Source: Deltaproteobacteria bacterium (GTDB taxonomy: Bacteria; Desulfobacterota; Syntrophia; Syntrophales; UBA5619). Taken from it: a stretch of 9,854 nt of DNA. The position numbers and the translations under genes were made by a program. The DNA lies in contig JAPLJW010000071.1 in assembly GCA_026388365.1 (NCBI GenBank), positions 1-9,854 on the forward strand, read 5' to 3'. The notes below the pieces were generated by a model. That model worked only from the letters and a program-made list of their open reading frames with translations. It was not told the DNA's origin and made no database searches. Of the stretch, positions 1 through 6,796 are shown one piece after another; the first letter of the stretch is position 1, and each line of letters starts with the position of its first letter.

Positions 1-1133
1 ATGGAATTTGTCATTGCACCGCTTCCGAATGCGGCGGCCAGACCGGCCACCGTCACGGCGTGTCAGAGACGGGCGCAGTGATCGACATGGTTGGCGCCGA
101 TCCCCGCGCGCATGAATTTCTGGACGCGGTCCTTTTCTTCATTGGTGCAGCGGGCCGAGGAAAGACCGGGGATGCTGTCCGGCCCGGACTTCTTCTTGAT
201 TCCGGTCAGACGACCGGCGATGAAATCATAGGCCTCCTTCCAGGTGGCCGCCGCCAGCTCCCCGCCCTTTTCCTTTCGGATCAGGGGGGTCTTCAGACGG
301 TCGGGATGACCGACGAAGTCGAGTCCGAAGCGTCCCTTGACGCAAAGGCTGCCTTCGTTGGGCTGCTCATACGCCCGGTTGCCGGTGACCTTGACGATCC
401 GGTTGTTGTGGACATTGAGGTCCATCTGGCAGCCGACGCCGCAGTAGGTGCAGGTCGTTTTTACTTTCTTGACCTCCCAGGGGCGTCCGGCGAAGCGCGC
501 CTGCTTGAGGGTGATCGCCCCGACCGGGCAGGCGTCGGCGCATTCGCCGCAGAAATAACAGTCCGAATCGATGTAGTCGGTATCGAAGGCCGGGCCGACC
601 TTGGCCCGGTGGCCGCGGCGCGAGAAGTCGAGGATCTCATTGACTTGGATCTCGTTGCAGGCCCGGATGCATCGGCCGCAGAGGATGCATTTGGTGAGAT
701 CCCGTTGGATCATGGTGTTGGTCCGTTCGATCTCATATCCCGGGGGGATGATGTTGAAACGGGGCTTTTCGATCCCGAGCCAGTAGACCAGGTTCTGCAG
801 TTCGCAGGCGCCGTTCTGCTCGCACGTCAGGCAGTTGTGATCACCGGAGGCCCAGAGCAGCTCAATGATCAGTCTCTGCGAGGCGCGGACCTTCGCGGTG
901 TCCGTTTTGATGACCATGCCAGGACTGACCGGCATGCAGCATGAAGCGACAAGGGATCTCGCCTTTTCGACCTCAACGACGCAAACGCGGCAGGCGCCGA
1001 CGTTTGTCGTTTTGGAATAGTGGCAGAGCGTCGGGATGTAAATGCCCTGCTCGCGGGCAACCTCCAGAATCGTCTGTCCGGCTGCCGCTTCAACGTCCTT
1101 TCCATCAATGTTTAGATGAATCTTGTTTTCCAT
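1..1133 (-). CDS. fdhA: Selenocysteine-containing formate dehydrogenase alpha subunit with NuoG-like N-terminus (3' partial)
   Basis: Catalytic subunit oxidising formate to CO2 at a Mo/W-bis-pterin site in the cytoplasm. Numbered from the Met at 1133, the domains in order are: NuoG-type [2Fe-2S] domain (C37, C48, C51, C65); His-Cys3 [4Fe-4S] site (H99, C101, C104, C110); two ferredoxin clusters (C149/152/155/159 and C192/195/198/202); and the molybdopterin-oxidoreductase [4Fe-4S] motif (C228, C231, C235, C264). The frame then reaches TGA at 63-65 inside HCARL-U-HAVTVAGLA, which is the catalytic Sec/Cys position of formate dehydrogenases. Conserved sequence (GSGAMTNS) continues in frame to the window edge, so I read the TGA as selenocysteine 357 and not as a stop. 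AGGAG lies 6 nt before the 1133 ATG and 3 nt before another ATG at 1136; I prefer 1133. It is the last visible gene of the operon, 68 nt after the NuoF-GltD fusion. Most of the catalytic domain lies outside the window. Confidence 0.93.
33..51 (-). promoter_or_regulatory. Bacterial SECIS element (selenocysteine insertion hairpin)
   Basis: On the minus strand, 11 nt after the UGA, the sequence GGUGGCC-GGUCU-GGCCGCC forms a perfect 7-bp stem (one U-G pair) closed by a GGUCU loop. From memory, the E. coli fdhF SECIS has the same geometry: 11 nt from UGA to the upper stem, a 7-nt arm, then GGUC at the apex, which SelB contacts. The hairpin is inside the coding sequence and is translated as part of the conserved TVAGLAA segment. 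Confidence 0.9.
63..65 (-). other. In-frame UGA selenocysteine codon of fdhA
   Basis: TGA on the minus strand follows CTC (Leu) and precedes CAC (His). The context ARL-U-H matches the position where FdhA/FdhF enzymes carry Sec (or Cys in non-seleno homologues), next to the invariant His. The reading frame stays open and homologous to the window edge, and a SECIS-like hairpin follows at the expected distance. Decoding would need SelA, SelB, SelC and SelD, none of which are in this window. Confidence 0.93.
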
Positions 1134-1146
1134 CATACGCTCCTTC

Positions 1147-1163
1147 CGCCCCGAAGCGAGGCG
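1147..1163 (-). other. Intercistronic hairpin just upstream of the fdhA ribosome binding site
   Basis: In the gap between the fusion gene and fdhA, the minus-strand RNA can form CGCCUCG-CUU-CGGGGCG, a 7-bp stem with one U-G pair. It ends directly before the GGAAGGAG ribosome binding site. No U-tract follows, so it is not a terminator. It could tune fdhA translation or protect a processed mRNA end; that role is inference. Confidence 0.45.
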
Positions 1164-1201
1164 CTATCTTCATAAGATTAAACTTCAATCCGAACGCAAT
1201 G

Positions 1202-4200
1202 CTACACTTCCACGTCGCAACGCAGGCAACGCGTCGCCTCCTTGACTGCATCGTCCAGGGTGAAGCCCAGTTCCACCTCAATGAAGCTCTTCTTGCGCTC
1301 TGCACCGTGAAGTTCCGGCATTTTTGTCTGCGGGGCCTCGGGGTTCTCCTCGTCGAGCACGAAGGGAATGACGATCTTCTCTTCCGCAGGCTCCTCGTAA
1401 GCGGCTTCGACGTTTTGCGCGCGGATCGCACCGTCGATGTCCTTTGCTGCCTGATGTCCGGCGGCAATGGCCCCGATAACCGTATCGGGCCCCGTCACGG
1501 CGTCACCACCCGCGTAGAACTTGGGATTCGTCGTTCGGGAGGCGCTTCCCTTGGCCAGATCGAAGGTGTCCCACTTGTTGACGGATACGCCGCTCTCCTT
1601 CGGGACGAACGACAGGTCGGGGACCTGGCCGATGGCGGCGATCACGGCGTCCACTCCGAGCGTAAAATCGGAGCCCTCAATGGGGACTGGCTTCTTCCTG
1701 CCGCTCCGGTCGAATTCTCCAAGCTTCATACGCTGGCAGGCGATGCCGCTGACCTTGCCGCCCTTGTCCACGATCCTGACCGGCGCCACGAGGAATTCGA
1801 TCTTGATCCCTTCCTCCTCCGCCGCCAAGATCTCCTCGATGGCTGCAGGCATGTCCTTCCGTTCGCGACGGTAGAGGATGGTCACATCGGCCCCGAGTCG
1901 GACCGCGCAGCGGGCCGCGTCGATCGCGGAGTTGCCGCCGCCGATGACCGCCACTTTGGCGCCCAGATTCTTTTTGCCTTTGGTCCAGGCGGCTTCATGG
2001 GTGTTGAAATCCCGGAGGAATTCGACGCCGCCGTAAACGCCCTTCAATTCCTCGCCGGGGACGGCCATCTTCTGGCTCTTTTGGGCGCCGGGGGCGAGAT
2101 AGATGTAATCAAACTCTTTTTCCAGTTTCGCAAAGGGGATATCTTTCCCGATCCGCGTCTTGCATTTGATCTCCACACCGAGGGCGCGGATATCGTCGAT
2201 CTCCCTGGAGATAATGTCACGCGGCAGACGGTAGGAGGGGATGGCCCAGCGGAGCATTCCTCCCGGCTCGGAGAGCTCCTCGAAGATGGTGGCTTTATAG
2301 CCGCGGATCGCCAGATCCCTGGCGACCGTGAGACCGGCTGGACCGGCGCCGACCACGGCGATCTTCTCCTTGCGGCTGACCGGAACAGTCTCGATTTTGG
2401 GCCGCGGGGCGTTGTCGGAGATGAACCGCTTCAGGAATTTGATTGCGATCGGCTCGTCCATCTTCCCGCGGCGGCATTTGGACTGACACTTGTGGTCGCA
2501 GACGCGTCCGCAGACCGACGGGAAGGGATTCGTCCGGAGCATCACCTTGTACGCATCCTCCAGACGACCCTCCCGGATCAGGGCGATGTAAGAGGGGATG
2601 TCCATCCCGATGGGGCAGGTATGCTGGCAGGGCGACTTGAACAGGGCCGCACAGACGGCCGCGTCGCAACGATGATTGTAGATATGGTCCTCGTACTCCT
2701 TGCGGAAGTAACGGATGGTGCTCAGCACCGGGTTCGGGGCCGTCTGGCCCAGACCGCAGAGGGAGGCGTCCTTGATGATGGCCGCCATCTCTTCGAGAAG
2801 CTCGATGTCGCCGGCCTTGCCCTTCCCCTGGGTGATATGGGTCAGGATTTCCAGCATCCTTTTGGTTCCCTCCCGGCAGGGGGTGCACTTCCCGCAGGAT
2901 TCGTCCTGGCAGAAGTCCATGAAGAAACGGGCCATATCGACTGCGCAGGAGTCCTCGTTCATGACGATCATACCGCCGGAACCCATGATCGCGCCCAGTT
3001 CCACCACCTTCTCGTAGTCGATGGGGGCGTTGAGGTGCTGCACGGGAATCATGCCCCCCGAGGGTCCGCCGAGCTGGGCGGCTTTGAACCGTTTGCCTTT
3101 GGGGATGCCGCCGCCGATGTCAAAGACGATGGTGCCGAGGGGCGTTCCCATTGGCACTTCCACGAGACCGACGTTATTGACGTCGCCCGTGAGGGCGAAG
3201 ACCTTCGTCCCCTTGCTCTTCTCCGTGCCGACGCTGGCGTACCAGGCCCCGCCGCGGAGCATGATCTGCCCGATGTTCGCGAGGGTTTCCACGTTGTTCA
3301 GGATGCTCGGCTTCTGCCAGAGGCCGGCCACGGCGGGGAAGGGGGGTCTGGGTCTGGGCATGCCGCGCTTCCCCTCGATGGAGGTCATGAGAGCCGTTTC
3401 CTCGCCGCAGACGAAGGCGCCGGCACCCTGGTAGATCTCGAGATCAAAATCAAAACCGGTTCCCAGGATATCCTTTCCCAGAAGGCCGTATTCCTTGGCC
3501 TGGCCGATGGCGATGTTCAGGCGGTGGATGGCCAGCGGATACTCGGCCCGGCAGTAGATGTAACCCTGGTGGGCGCCGATGGCCTTGGCGGCGACGGCCA
3601 TCCCTTCCAGGACTGCATGCGGGTCGGCTTCCAGGACGCTGCGGTCCATGAAGGCGCCCGGATCCCCCTCGTCGGCGTTACACAGGACGTACTTCACGTC
3701 ACCCGGTGAGGCGGCAGCGAACTTCCATTTCATACCGGTGGGGAAACCGGCGCCTCCCCGGCCGCGCAGGCCAGAGTCGAGGACCTCCTTGACAATCTGA
3801 TCTGGCGTCATTTCGGTCAGGGCCTTGGCCATGCCGGCATAACCGTCCCGGGCGATGTACTCATCGATCTTCTCCGGATCGATAAGACCGCGGTTTCGGA
3901 GGACTCGCAGATCCTGAAGGGCGAAGAAGGGGATCTCCTGCATCGTGGGGATGATCCCGGCGGTGACGGGCTCCCTGTAGAGCAGTCTCTCCAGAACACG
4001 CCCCTTGACGAGGTGCTCCTCCACCAATTCGGGAATATCCGTAGGTTTGATCAGCATGTAGATGACGCCCTCGGGATAGACGACCATGATGGGACCCATG
4101 GCGCAGAAACCATTGCAGCCGGTTTCCACAAGCTTGATTTCGTTCGACAGACCGCGTTTATCCAGTTCGGCGATCAGCTCCTTTTTCACCGCGAGGCTTC

Positions 4201-4258
4201 CCGATGCATGACAGCCTGTTCCTCCGCAGAGCAACAGATGCGAGCGAAAAACTTTCAT
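1202..4258 (-). CDS. NuoF-GltD/NfnB fusion: NADH-dehydrogenase-type flavoprotein fused to FAD/NAD(P)H oxidoreductase
   Basis: A two-flavin electron-transfer subunit of about 1018 residues; stand-alone NuoF is about 430-600. Numbering is from the ATG at 4258. Domains: thioredoxin-like [2Fe-2S] domain (C11, C16, C48, C52); NuoF FMN/NADH core with LRGRGGAGFPTG (about 164-175), NADEGDPGAFMDR (194-206) and GAGAFVCGEETAL (278-290); N3-type [4Fe-4S] site (C455, C458, C461, C501). Then a GltD/NfnB-like half: a Cys-rich Fer4_20 region (C531, C536, C544, C548, C583, C587, C591, C595), FAD motif GAGPAGL (637-643), NAD(P)H motif IGGGNSAIDAAR with YRRERKDMPA (796-805), and FAD-closing GGDAVTGPDTV. An acidic, proline-rich linker leads to a tail ending in RCLRCD. 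The arginines after the second Rossmann strand resemble NADPH-binding relatives. An in-frame GTG at 4279 would add 7 residues, but AAGGAGGA lies between it and the ATG, favouring 4258. It should join the NuoE-like proteins and FdhA in one complex. Confidence 0.92.
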   Translation of the reverse strand: MKVFRSHLLLCGGTGCHASGSLAVKKELIAELDKRGLSNEIKLVETGCNGFCAMGPIMVVYPEGVIYMLIKPTDIPELVEEHLVKGRVLERLLYREPVTAGIIPTMQEIPFFALQDLRVLRNRGLIDPEKIDEYIARDGYAGMAKALTEMTPDQIVKEVLDSGLRGRGGAGFPTGMKWKFAAASPGDVKYVLCNADEGDPGAFMDRSVLEADPHAVLEGMAVAAKAIGAHQGYIYCRAEYPLAIHRLNIAIGQAKEYGLLGKDILGTGFDFDLEIYQGAGAFVCGEETALMTSIEGKRGMPRPRPPFPAVAGLWQKPSILNNVETLANIGQIMLRGGAWYASVGTEKSKGTKVFALTGDVNNVGLVEVPMGTPLGTIVFDIGGGIPKGKRFKAAQLGGPSGGMIPVQHLNAPIDYEKVVELGAIMGSGGMIVMNEDSCAVDMARFFMDFCQDESCGKCTPCREGTKRMLEILTHITQGKGKAGDIELLEEMAAIIKDASLCGLGQTAPNPVLSTIRYFRKEYEDHIYNHRCDAAVCAALFKSPCQHTCPIGMDIPSYIALIREGRLEDAYKVMLRTNPFPSVCGRVCDHKCQSKCRRGKMDEPIAIKFLKRFISDNAPRPKIETVPVSRKEKIAVVGAGPAGLTVARDLAIRGYKATIFEELSEPGGMLRWAIPSYRLPRDIISREIDDIRALGVEIKCKTRIGKDIPFAKLEKEFDYIYLAPGAQKSQKMAVPGEELKGVYGGVEFLRDFNTHEAAWTKGKKNLGAKVAVIGGGNSAIDAARCAVRLGADVTILYRRERKDMPAAIEEILAAEEEGIKIEFLVAPVRIVDKGGKVSGIACQRMKLGEFDRSGRKKPVPIEGSDFTLGVDAVIAAIGQVPDLSFVPKESGVSVNKWDTFDLAKGSASRTTNPKFYAGGDAVTGPDTVIGAIAAGHQAAKDIDGAIRAQNVEAAYEEPAEEKIVIPFVLDEENPEAPQTKMPELHGAERKKSFIEVELGFTLDDAVKEATRCLRCDVEV

Positions 4259-4301
4259 GTGGATTTCATCCTCCTTCACATGTTGATATCGTTTCGGCTG
4301 G

Positions 4302-4321
4302 GGTTCCCGTCGCCGGAAACC
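4302..4321 (-). other. Intercistronic hairpin before the NuoF-GltD gene
   Basis: In the 83-base gap between the small [2Fe-2S] gene and the fusion gene, the minus-strand RNA can form GGUUUCC-GGCGAC-GGGAACC, a 7-bp stem with one U-G pair and a 6-nt loop. No U-tract follows. It may influence relative subunit levels or mRNA stability; that function is inference. Nothing else stands out in this gap apart from the AAGGAGGA ribosome binding site near 4268-4275. Confidence 0.4.
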
Positions 4322-4341
4322 GCACCGCTTCAGAGTTTTTC

Positions 4342-4725
4342 CTATTTCACAACTTCCGCACCCCTGGCCAGCACGAACGGGGTCTGGATCTCACCCTCCA
4401 GGACATGTCTCTTGAAGATCTGCCTCATCTTGTTCGGGTTGACATATTCATACTTGATCGGTTCCTGGCCGAGGACTTCCACCGTGACCAGGGGTTCACG
4501 GCTGCAGAGTCCCATACACCCTGAGGTCGTTACCGTGATGTCCGACACGGCCGCCTCCTCGATTTCGCTCATCAACGAATCCATGACTTCCTTTGCCCCG
4601 GATGCGATCCCGCAGGTTCCCATGTGAACGGTGACCTTCACCCGATTAAATCCGTCGCGAAGGGCGGTTTCGGCATGAACCTTATCTTTGATTTTTTTTA
4701 GATCTTCGATCTTCAGCTTGGCCAT
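4342..4725 (-). CDS. Small thioredoxin-fold (2Fe-2S) ferredoxin-domain protein of bifurcating dehydrogenase/hydrogenase operons
   Basis: A 127-residue soluble protein of the NuoE C-terminal/NuoF N-terminal thioredoxin-like [2Fe-2S] family. It begins with a charged helix (MAKLKIEDLKKIKDK), followed by VKVTVHMGTCGIASGA (C38) and TTSGCMGLCSREP (C70, C74). Only three cysteines exist. The usual CX4C first pair is reduced to C38 with Ala/Gly where the second Cys would be, so the fourth cluster ligand is not evident. Proteins of this type sit between nuoE-like and nuoF-like genes in HydABC-type operons, and this one does too: 13 bases after the NuoE-like stop and 83 bases before the fusion gene. GAGGT lies about 8 nt before the ATG. 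It probably relays electrons or plays a structural role in the complex. Family assignment is firm; its exact role is not known to me. Confidence 0.85.
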   Translation of the reverse strand: MAKLKIEDLKKIKDKVHAETALRDGFNRVKVTVHMGTCGIASGAKEVMDSLMSEIEEAAVSDITVTTSGCMGLCSREPLVTVEVLGQEPIKYEYVNPNKMRQIFKRHVLEGEIQTPFVLARGAEVVK

Positions 4726-4738
4726 AATCTTTACCTCA

Positions 4739-5233
4739 TTAGTTGTATTGGCTGAGTACGTCTTTGAGTTTCGAAGGTTTCATTCTGCCGTGGACATTCT
4801 CGTCGACGACGACCACGGGTCCCAGGCCGCAGGCGCCCAGGCAGCGGACCGACTCGAAGGTGAAACGCCTGTCCGGAGTGGTTCCGCCTTCTTCGATGCC
4901 GAACTCCTTCTTGAGTGCATCCGCGAGCGCCTTGCCTCCGCGCACGTAGCAGGCCGTTCCAAGACAGACGCGGACCGTATGCCGGCCGCGGGGTTTCATT
5001 GTGAAGAATGAATAGAAGGTGACCACGCCGTACACGCGGCTGAACGGGAGATTTAATTCCTGGGCAACCTTTTTCTGAACGGAAACCGGCAGGTACTCGA
5101 GGGCCACCTGCGCCTCCTCGAGAACAGGAATCAATCCCCCCGGTTTTCCTCTGTGCCGGGAGATGATCTCGCCCAGTTTTGCGACCTGTTCTGCAGTAAA
5201 TTCTTTTAACAACTCACTGTTATCCGCATTCAT
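4739..5233 (-). CDS. NuoE-like [2Fe-2S] subunit (24 kDa type)
   Basis: A 164-residue subunit close to the usual NuoE/HydC length. The N-terminal half is the helical NuoE bundle (GGLIPVLEEAQVALEYLP, then VYGVVTFYSFF at 68-78). The C-terminal half is the thioredoxin-like [2Fe-2S] domain with C90, C95, C131 and C135, the full CX4C...CX3C set, in VCLGTACYVRGG and VRCLGACGLGPVVVV. It should dock on the NuoF part of the fusion subunit and carry the N1a-type cluster next to FMN. A strong AAGGAGGA stands 8 nt before the ATG. The start overlaps the end of the preceding HATPase gene by 14 nt, which suggests translational coupling. Because neighbours encode FdhA and the fusion, and no membrane subunits are present, this is not respiratory complex I. 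Confidence 0.95.
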   Translation of the reverse strand: MNADNSELLKEFTAEQVAKLGEIISRHRGKPGGLIPVLEEAQVALEYLPVSVQKKVAQELNLPFSRVYGVVTFYSFFTMKPRGRHTVRVCLGTACYVRGGKALADALKKEFGIEEGGTTPDRRFTFESVRCLGACGLGPVVVVDENVHGRMKPSKLKDVLSQYN

Positions 5234-5813
5234 GTACCGTATCCTCCTTAAAATGATGAGAAATTCTTGCCTCTGTTCCGATCTCTTTGAGACCCTCCAT
5301 TATATGTTGGCGGATAAATTTTAAGACCTCCATATGATTCAAAGGGATGTCACCCATTTCCCTCCGGATCTCGCGGGTGTCGAGCGTAAAGACATGTCCC
5401 TCGCATTCATGCCGGCAGACGAAATCGACGCCTGCATTGCCAGCGATCAGGACCATGAATGCGCCCGTCAGGTCGCCCAGCGGCTGGCGGTCGATGTGGC
5501 TGAGCTGGCACCCCACGGCCACCCGTGTTCCCATCCCCTCGCATGATTCAATGGCAAAACTCCCGCCGGCCCTTTCCGACGCCTCCGCGAGCATGGGAAG
5601 TCCAAGGCCGACCTTCCGGACCTTTTTCGATGTATAGAAAGGATCCATAGCCTTTTTCAGGGTCGCCTCATTCATACCCGCCCCGTCGTCCCGGATCTCG
5701 ATCTCCAGCCTGTCCCGCATCCGGTCCTCCGTAATGTCGATGAAGACCGTCTTTGCCCCGGCTCTGACCGAGTTTTCGGCAATATCCAGAATGTGCAGCG
5801 CCAGCTCCAGCAT
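5220..5813 (-). CDS. HATPase_c (GHKL) ATP-binding protein with extra C-terminal domain
   Basis: A 197-residue protein starting MLELALHILDIAENS. Residues 1-100 are a GHKL ATPase fold: N-box with E13/N14, G1 box DDGAGM (42-47), G2 region VGLGLP (68-73) and GMGTRV (93-98). It has no phospho-acceptor histidine domain, so it is not a complete sensor kinase. The remaining roughly 95 residues form a separate domain I do not recognise, with C133 and C137 (FVCRHECEG). The ATG is fused to the preceding PHP stop as TGATG, giving one-base overlap. A longer in-frame reading up to 5924 runs through the PHP gene and lacks homology, so I used 5813. Such proteins accompany HydABC-like operons; their biochemical role is unclear, with ATP-dependent regulation or assembly as guesses. 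Confidence 0.88.
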   Translation of the reverse strand: MLELALHILDIAENSVRAGAKTVFIDITEDRMRDRLEIEIRDDGAGMNEATLKKAMDPFYTSKKVRKVGLGLPMLAEASERAGGSFAIESCEGMGTRVAVGCQLSHIDRQPLGDLTGAFMVLIAGNAGVDFVCRHECEGHVFTLDTREIRREMGDIPLNHMEVLKFIRQHIMEGLKEIGTEARISHHFKEDTVHECG

Positions 5814-6553
5814 CAGAAACCCGCCATACGGCGGCCCCGCTGTCCGGAAAAGGCCATCTGCAGTTCGTGAACCGACGGTTCCTCCAGGAAGAACTCCGTG
5901 AACCCCTTGCCGATCTCCTCGCACCGATGGGCGTCAGATGACGTCAGAAAAGGATATCCCGCCAGCTCGGGGTATTTCCGGCGCGCACTTGCCAGTCCTA
6001 TTCTTTCGGAGATTTCCAGGGCGTCGAAAGGAATCTCCGGATCGACAAAACCGAGCTGACTTATCACACTGAAGCTCTGCCGGTCAATATGAGAAGCGAC
6101 CGTGAGCCCTCCGAAATTATGGATAAGCCGGACCAGATCCGCCAGGGCCATTTGCGTTGCCCCGATCAGGAGCCGTTCGTTAAACCCCTCGACCTCGTCC
6201 AGCTCATTTACGATCGCTTGGCAACCAAAACGCTTCTCATCGTTTTCCCCGGGCAAATGGGAATAAACGATATCCTGGAGACGCTGCAGGCTATCCATAC
6301 GGTCAAAGAGCGCAAGCAGATGGACCTCTTCCCGGCTTGTGATTTCCATGCCGGGAAGGACGACCAGTTCATGCCCCCGTGCCGCCCGGATCACATGGGG
6401 GACATTTTCCGACGCGTTGTGATCACAGATGGCGATCACATCCAGTTTCTCAGCAACGGCCCGTCCGACAAGAGCGTTTGGGTACATATCCAGGCCGGCA
6501 CAGGGCGAAAGACAGGTATGTATGTGGAGATCACAACGAAAAGCCCTGATCAT
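5813..6553 (-). CDS. PHP-domain metal-dependent phosphoesterase
   Basis: A 246-residue protein of the PHP superfamily, expected to bind two or three divalent metals and hydrolyse a phosphoester; the substrate is unknown. Metal-ligand motifs are all visible: DLHIH (D8, H10, H12), CDHN (D44, H45), E70 in GMEI, H78, H155 in ASHIDR, and SSDAH (D207, H209). The start MIRAFRCDLHIHTCLSPC at 6553 fits the family start. The frame stays open to an ATG at 6640, but those 29 extra codons come from GC-rich hairpin sequence with no domain similarity. The Shine-Dalgarno signal is weak (GGAAA directly adjacent, GGGG about 13 nt upstream), so the start is less certain than the identity. The stop overlaps the next ATG (TGATG). 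It may pair functionally with the adjacent HATPase protein. Confidence 0.9.
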   Translation of the reverse strand: MIRAFRCDLHIHTCLSPCAGLDMYPNALVGRAVAEKLDVIAICDHNASENVPHVIRAARGHELVVLPGMEITSREEVHLLALFDRMDSLQRLQDIVYSHLPGENDEKRFGCQAIVNELDEVEGFNERLLIGATQMALADLVRLIHNFGGLTVASHIDRQSFSVISQLGFVDPEIPFDALEISERIGLASARRKYPELAGYPFLTSSDAHRCEEIGKGFTEFFLEEPSVHELQMAFSGQRGRRMAGF

Positions 6554-6609
6554 TTTCCGGAGGATGCCCCTTTCATACCCGGCTGTTGACCGGGAGCGCA
6601 ACCCGCAAG

Positions 6610-6627
6610 CCCCGCCGCGTGGCGGGG
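6610..6627. repeat. GC-rich inverted repeat (7-bp stem, GCGT loop)
   Basis: CCCCGCC-GCGT-GGCGGGG is a perfect 7-bp stem with a 4-nt loop, just upstream of the PHP gene in its mRNA. There is no U-tract on either side at a suitable distance, so it is not an intrinsic terminator. It lies inside the proposed interspersed element. Confidence 0.6.
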
Positions 6628-6668
6628 ATAAGGGGCGCAATAAAAACTGACTGTTTTTTTCCTTACCG

Positions 6669-6697
6669 GGAAGCGCCGCCCTGATGGTGGCGCTTCC
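6669..6697. repeat. 12-bp inverted repeat, strongest hairpin in the PHP upstream gap
   Basis: GGAAGCGCCGCC and GGTGGCGCTTCC flank a 5-nt loop (CTGAT). One position is a G-U wobble in plus-strand RNA and an A-C mismatch in minus-strand RNA. No T-run follows immediately on either strand, arguing against a terminator. It could cause processing, pausing or cruciform extrusion. Confidence 0.6.
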
Positions 6698-6724
6698 AAA
6701 ACGTCCATCTGCGGCGTTTCCCTC

Positions 6725-6772
6725 ATCCTTCGCCGTTCAACGTTCCAGACAGTACGCCTCACGGCTCAGGAT
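6725..6772. repeat. Nested 48-nt imperfect stem-loop inside the proposed repeat element
   Basis: In minus-strand sense the arms read ATCCT-GA-GCCGT and ACGGC-GA-AGGAT. Two perfect 5-bp stems are separated by opposed GA/GA bases, which can form tandem sheared pairs. Inside is a further short stem, CGTAC with GAACG, containing one A-A mismatch. This symmetric structure is the core of the presumed dispersed repeat. Confidence 0.5.
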
Positions 6773-6796
6773 TTCGGGGGCCTTGCATCTGGCCAT

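Noticed and set aside
63..65. Reading the TGA as a true stop or pseudogene mutation in fdhA
   Set aside because: It falls exactly at the catalytic Sec position, the frame continues with conserved sequence, and a SECIS hairpin follows at the correct distance.
941..3709. A 922-codon open frame on the plus strand, plus other long plus-strand frames at 60-944 and 4013-4627
   Set aside because: They lie antisense to genes with clear motifs (FdhA, NuoF-GltD, small [2Fe-2S] protein), have no recognisable domains, and look like mirror frames caused by GC bias at codon positions.
4739..5233. Respiratory complex I operon
   Set aside because: NuoE/NuoF/NuoG-like parts are present, but there are no membrane subunits and the NuoG-like part is a formate dehydrogenase catalytic subunit.
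5814..5924. A 37-residue N-terminal extension of the second ATPase
   Set aside because: It overlaps the end of the PHP gene in another frame and has no domain similarity; the ATG in TGATG at 5813 gives the expected family start.
6554..6640. A 29-residue N-terminal extension of the PHP protein
   Set aside because: It is encoded by the GC-rich hairpin part of the presumed repeat element; PHP homology starts right after the Met at 6553.
6610..6660. Intrinsic terminator formed by the 6610-6627 hairpin and the T-run at about 6654-6660
   Set aside because: The T-run is some 26 bases from the stem, and no plus-strand gene ends here.
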